NCBI RefSeq assembly: GCF_938045775.1
Contig: NZ_CALIBH010000096.1
Span: 1-6,921 of the forward strand
DNA length: 6,921 nucleotides
Direction of reading: 5' to 3'
From: an uncultured Campylobacter sp.
Lineage (GTDB): Bacteria > Campylobacterota > Campylobacteria > Campylobacterales > Campylobacteraceae
The first letter of the stretch is position 1; each line of letters starts with the position of its first letter. The notes under the pieces are model-generated. The model ran no database searches. It worked only from the letters and a program-made list of their open reading frames with translations, and had not been told where the DNA came from. The position numbers were made by a program, and so were the translations under genes. Below, piece after piece: positions 5,056 to 6,921 of the stretch.

Positions 5056-5643
5056 ATGAAGACGTTAAAGTTGGTTTTGCGTAAGGTTTTAAAATTTATA
5101 TTTTTGTTTTGGGTGGTCATAAGCTCGCTTTTCGGCACATATATGATCGCCGATAAATTTTTCGGCCGCACCGTCGTAGCCTGGACGCTCATCCGTGATT
5201 TTAGCAGCGCTTCGCTGGATCTGAAGGATTTTAGCATCAGCGCCCGCTTAAGAGCTACCACTATCGGCGGACGATCATGGCGCGACGAGCGCGAGCCGAA
5301 GCCCGACTTTTCGGACGATAACTCCACCGGCGCTCCGTATGAACTAAGTATAAATTTTGAGCACGTGAGTGCGCCCGGGATCGTGCTGAAAAACATCAAG
5401 CTCGAGCAGGTGCAAAGCGGACGCGTCGTGTTTGAAAAGGATGAGCTAGAGGTGCCGATAGAGATGGGCTATAGCGGTTACAAAAGCGGCGAATTAGAGA
5501 TACCTGATCTCGATTCTGCGCATGTCAAACACAGACTGAGCGCCGAAATATGCGTGTCTGGGGGCGCTTGCACAAACTTCGTGCATTATTTCTTGCCATA
5601 CAGACATGTAGAGGGTACAGCGGCTCTGCGAGGTATTTTTTAG
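5056..5643 (+). CDS. Unrecognised membrane-anchored protein
   Basis: I do not recognise this 195-residue protein. A basic N-terminus (K2, K5, R9, K10, K13) precedes one hydrophobic segment at about residues 11-32 (VLKFIFLFWVVISSLFGTYMIA). There is no lipobox and no clear cleavage site, so it is probably an inner-membrane anchor with the rest in the periplasm. The remainder alternates short strands and turns: FSISARLRATTI (59-70), a charged linker rich in Asp, Glu and Arg (72-90), then YELSINFEHVSAPGIVLKNI (95-114) and later strands. It suggests a beta-sandwich. Cysteines at 166 and 172 (ICVSGGAC) could form a disulfide if periplasmic. AAAAGGA (5044-5050) lies five bases before ATG 5056 but only two before the adjacent ATG 5053, so 5056 is preferred. 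The gene converges on the minus-strand gene at 5916 and appears to stand alone. Confidence 0.75.
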   Translation: MKTLKLVLRKVLKFIFLFWVVISSLFGTYMIADKFFGRTVVAWTLIRDFSSASLDLKDFSISARLRATTIGGRSWRDEREPKPDFSDDNSTGAPYELSINFEHVSAPGIVLKNIKLEQVQSGRVVFEKDELEVPIEMGYSGYKSGELEIPDLDSAHVKHRLSAEICVSGGACTNFVHYFLPYRHVEGTAALRGIF

Positions 5644-5659
5644 CCGCAAAAGATTCGGC

Positions 5660-5685
5660 GCAAAATTTTAAAACATAAAATTTGC
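5660..5685 (+). terminator. Hairpin after the gene at 5056
   Basis: GCAAA-A-TTTTA (5660-5670) pairs with TAAAATTTGC (5676-5685) with one bulged A and a five-base AAACA loop, 17 bases after the stop codon. No T run follows, but a terminator or end-stabilising role fits its position. Confidence 0.4.
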
Positions 5686-5808
5686 GGCGGTATGGATTAA
5701 TTTGGCGGAATAAACGAGTAGATTATCGATGCCCGTAACGTGGCGGTATGCTTTATTCGCGTGGCGGAATTTCGCCTCTTGCCGTATTCGCGTGAAACGG
5801 AATTTTAA

Positions 5809-5848
5809 AATTTCGCGGCGCATAAAATTTATAGCACGCCGCGAAATT
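5809..5848. terminator. Long hairpin between convergent genes, possible two-way terminator
   Basis: AATTTCGCGGCG (5809-5820) and CGCCGCGAAATT (5837-5848) are perfect 12-base complements around a 16-base loop containing ATAAAATTTAT. On the minus strand the hairpin is followed by TTAAAATT and sits 67 bases past the stop of the minus-strand gene; on the plus strand it is followed by CTGC. It is the strongest hairpin in the window and is placed to stop transcription from both sides. Confidence 0.55.
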
Positions 5849-5915
5849 CTGCTATGTAAATTTGAGGCGACGTAATTATGAAATTCCGCGCTGTGTATTG
5901 TGCGGCGGAGTAGCG

Positions 5916-6629
5916 CTATTTCTTACGACGCTTGTGCCACGATGAGAGTTTTTGCATGCAAGTAGAGCAGACCAGATACGAACACACGAATGCGAGCACT
6001 AAACAGGAAAAGAAATAATCCCCAAAGCCCAAAATATCGCAAATATAAAGCAATACCGCAAGCGCGATGATAAAAACGGCAGTAAAAAGTATAAGGAATA
6101 TAGCAAAGTAGGTGCACGTCAAAAATATCCGTGTCAAACGAGGTGCACGACTCTCAATCGCGCGGACGATCGCATAAACGTATGCCAGAATTATCATCGC
6201 AACGAGCGCAAGCCCCGCGCAAGTGTAGAAAAAATCGCTCAGGTTTGGGAATGCGTCTTTTGCGAACGCAAAATATATCGCATAAAATACCGTCGTGGCG
6301 AAAAAGATCAGACCGAATGTAATCAAAATGTCCCAAGCTAAAGATAGCGTGCGTTTTGCGGCATCCAGCGAGCTCAACGCAAAATCGCGGGCATATTCCA
6401 AAGGCGTTCTGCGGCGCTCGACTTCCAAGGCGACGAGGCTGCCTAGATATCCTTGGTTGCAGTATTTTACGCGCACCAAATCGCCCTGCTTAAACGAGAA
6501 TGACCTGCAACGCATACGAAAGCGAATGCCGCCTATCTCAAAAAGCACGAGCGTCTCGATCTCCTGCCTAAGGACGCGGACGTGCAAGTTTTCTATCCTG
6601 CCTTCGATACAGGGCTGCTTATTTCGCAT
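5916..6629 (-). CDS. Unrecognised protein: beta-rich N-terminus plus four membrane helices
   Basis: I do not recognise this 237-residue protein. Residues 8-70 look like a small beta-barrel, possibly OB-like: IEGRIENLHVRVLR, TLVLFEIGGIRFRMR, KQGDLVRVKYCNQGYLGSLVALEVE. An amphipathic linker (72-97) follows. Four hydrophobic segments lie at about 101-123, 134-156, 168-197 and 204-223. The C-terminus is very basic (WHKRRKK), suggesting it is cytoplasmic. With an even number of helices, the N-terminal domain would then also be cytoplasmic. Many cysteines occur in the membrane part (C137, C172, C197, C209, C216, C221, C224). On the minus strand GGAGGA (6637-6632) lies two bases from the ATG, an unusually tight spacing, but no other in-frame start is better placed. 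The gene is single and converges with the gene at 5056. A transporter or membrane sensor is possible, but no family motif is visible. Confidence 0.8.
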   Translation of the reverse strand: MRNKQPCIEGRIENLHVRVLRQEIETLVLFEIGGIRFRMRCRSFSFKQGDLVRVKYCNQGYLGSLVALEVERRRTPLEYARDFALSSLDAAKRTLSLAWDILITFGLIFFATTVFYAIYFAFAKDAFPNLSDFFYTCAGLALVAMIILAYVYAIVRAIESRAPRLTRIFLTCTYFAIFLILFTAVFIIALAVLLYICDILGFGDYFFSCLVLAFVCSYLVCSTCMQKLSSWHKRRKK

Positions 6630-6631
6630 AA

Positions 6632-6637
6632 TCCTCC
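6632..6637 (-). promoter_or_regulatory. Strong but closely spaced ribosome binding site
   Basis: Minus-strand GGAGGA is followed by TT and then the ATG at 6629-6627. The sequence is the best Shine-Dalgarno match in the window, but its spacing is shorter than the usual 5-9 bases, which could lower initiation. Confidence 0.55.
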
Positions 6638-6751
6638 AAAATTAAGTTTAAATTTCGCGCCGCTTGCTAGGCACTTGTTTGCTCGGCGCTAGAAAAACCC
6701 GCTCATCTTTCCCGCAAGGCTCTGCGGCGCGACGGAATTCTGCGCGACAAA

Positions 6752-6779
6752 ATTCTAGCTTTTAAATTTCATGCGGCAA
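6752..6779 (-). promoter_or_regulatory. Weak promoter candidate for the minus-strand gene
   Basis: Read on the minus strand, TTGCCG (6779-6774) and TAGAAT (6757-6752) are 16 bp apart, with four and five consensus matches. The transcript would have a leader of about 115 bases before the ATG at 6629. Confidence 0.25.
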
Positions 6780-6823
6780 AATAGACTGATCGCGAGCTTG
6801 GTTTTAAAATTTTTCGCTAAATT

Positions 6824-6842
6824 CCGCCGCGCTTATCGGCGG
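6824..6842. terminator. GC-rich hairpin near the right edge, possible terminator
   Basis: CCGCCG (6824-6829) pairs with CGGCGG (6837-6842) across a seven-base loop. AAATT (6819-6823) can extend the stem with AATTT (6845-6849) across a two-base bulge. It may belong to a gene lying beyond the window. Confidence 0.35.
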
Positions 6843-6921
6843 CAAATTTAATACGGTTAGCTTTACGAGCGCGGTTCACACCACGCACTAAACAAACATG
6901 TTTAAATTTAAGATCATAAAA

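Larger units (their letters stand above)
5644..5915. other. Convergent intergenic region
   Basis: These 272 bases separate two genes pointing at each other. I see no gene here. The region contains two terminator-like hairpins (separate entries) and further near-palindromes of the same AATTT family. Examples are GGCGGAATTTCGCC (5763-5776) and CGGAATTTTAAAATTTCG (5798-5815), each self-complementary apart from a G-T pair. Confidence 0.65.
6630..6921. other. Non-coding region at the right edge
   Basis: These 292 bases hold the ribosome binding site and a weak promoter candidate for the minus-strand gene, more GGAATTC / AAATTTC words (6734-6770) and a GC-rich hairpin (6824-6842). An ATG at 6898 opens a frame that runs off the window after eight codons, but it has no ribosome binding site. 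Confidence 0.55.

Noticed and set aside
5037..5399. 120-codon minus-strand frame opposite the gene at 5056
   Set aside because: The plus-strand frame has a good ribosome binding site, a coherent membrane anchor and a longer reading frame; the minus frame has neither.
6131..6645. Plus-strand frames opposite the minus-strand membrane protein
   Set aside because: The minus-strand frame is longer, has four coherent hydrophobic helices and a GGAGGA site; the plus frames are its shadows.
6898..6921. ATG at the right edge starting a frame (MFKFKIIK) that leaves the window
   Set aside because: Eight codons cannot be judged and there is no ribosome binding site before it.

Overview
The window looks like chromosomal DNA of a Campylobacter species with a fairly high GC content for the genus, in the C. 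gracilis / C. rectus / C. showae range. This rests on the ubiX-coaD-tmk gene order, which I recall as adjacent in C. jejuni, on the protein style, and on the very frequent words AAATTTTA / TAAAATTT beside GC-rich codons. The species is inference; the genus-level assignment is fairly secure.

Layout. (1) 17-1198: moeA, molybdenum insertion into molybdopterin. (2) 1210-1334: a sigma70-type promoter and a tRNA-Gly(GCC) gene with encoded CCA. (3) 1411-2441: ubiX (flavin prenyltransferase) and coaD (phosphopantetheine adenylyltransferase), joined by a one-base TAATG stop/start overlap. (4) 2515-3603: an unrecognised soluble protein with YD-like repeats, followed by about 0.5 kb without a convincing gene that holds a C-rich, degenerate 80-bp direct duplication. 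Together they separate coaD from tmk. (5) 4113-4739: tmk (thymidylate kinase). (6) 4740-5055: a non-coding stretch packed with interlocking AT-rich inverted repeats. (7) 5056-5643: a small protein with an N-terminal membrane anchor. (8) 5644-5915: a convergent intergenic region with strong hairpins. (9) 5916-6629, minus strand: an unrecognised protein with a soluble beta-rich N-terminus and four predicted membrane helices. (10) 6630-6921: non-coding, with a possible minus-strand promoter and a GC-rich hairpin.

The recognisable genes are housekeeping: molybdenum cofactor, prenylated FMN, coenzyme A, dTDP and a tRNA. The plus-strand genes from moeA to tmk could be partly co-transcribed, but the tRNA promoter, candidate terminators and the insert between coaD and tmk suggest several units. 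The accessory interest lies in the insert at 2442-4112, the two membrane proteins at the right, and a family of short imperfect palindromes built from GGAATTTTA / TAAAATTTC in the right-hand intergenic regions. I see no mobile element, CRISPR array or clear new multi-gene system.
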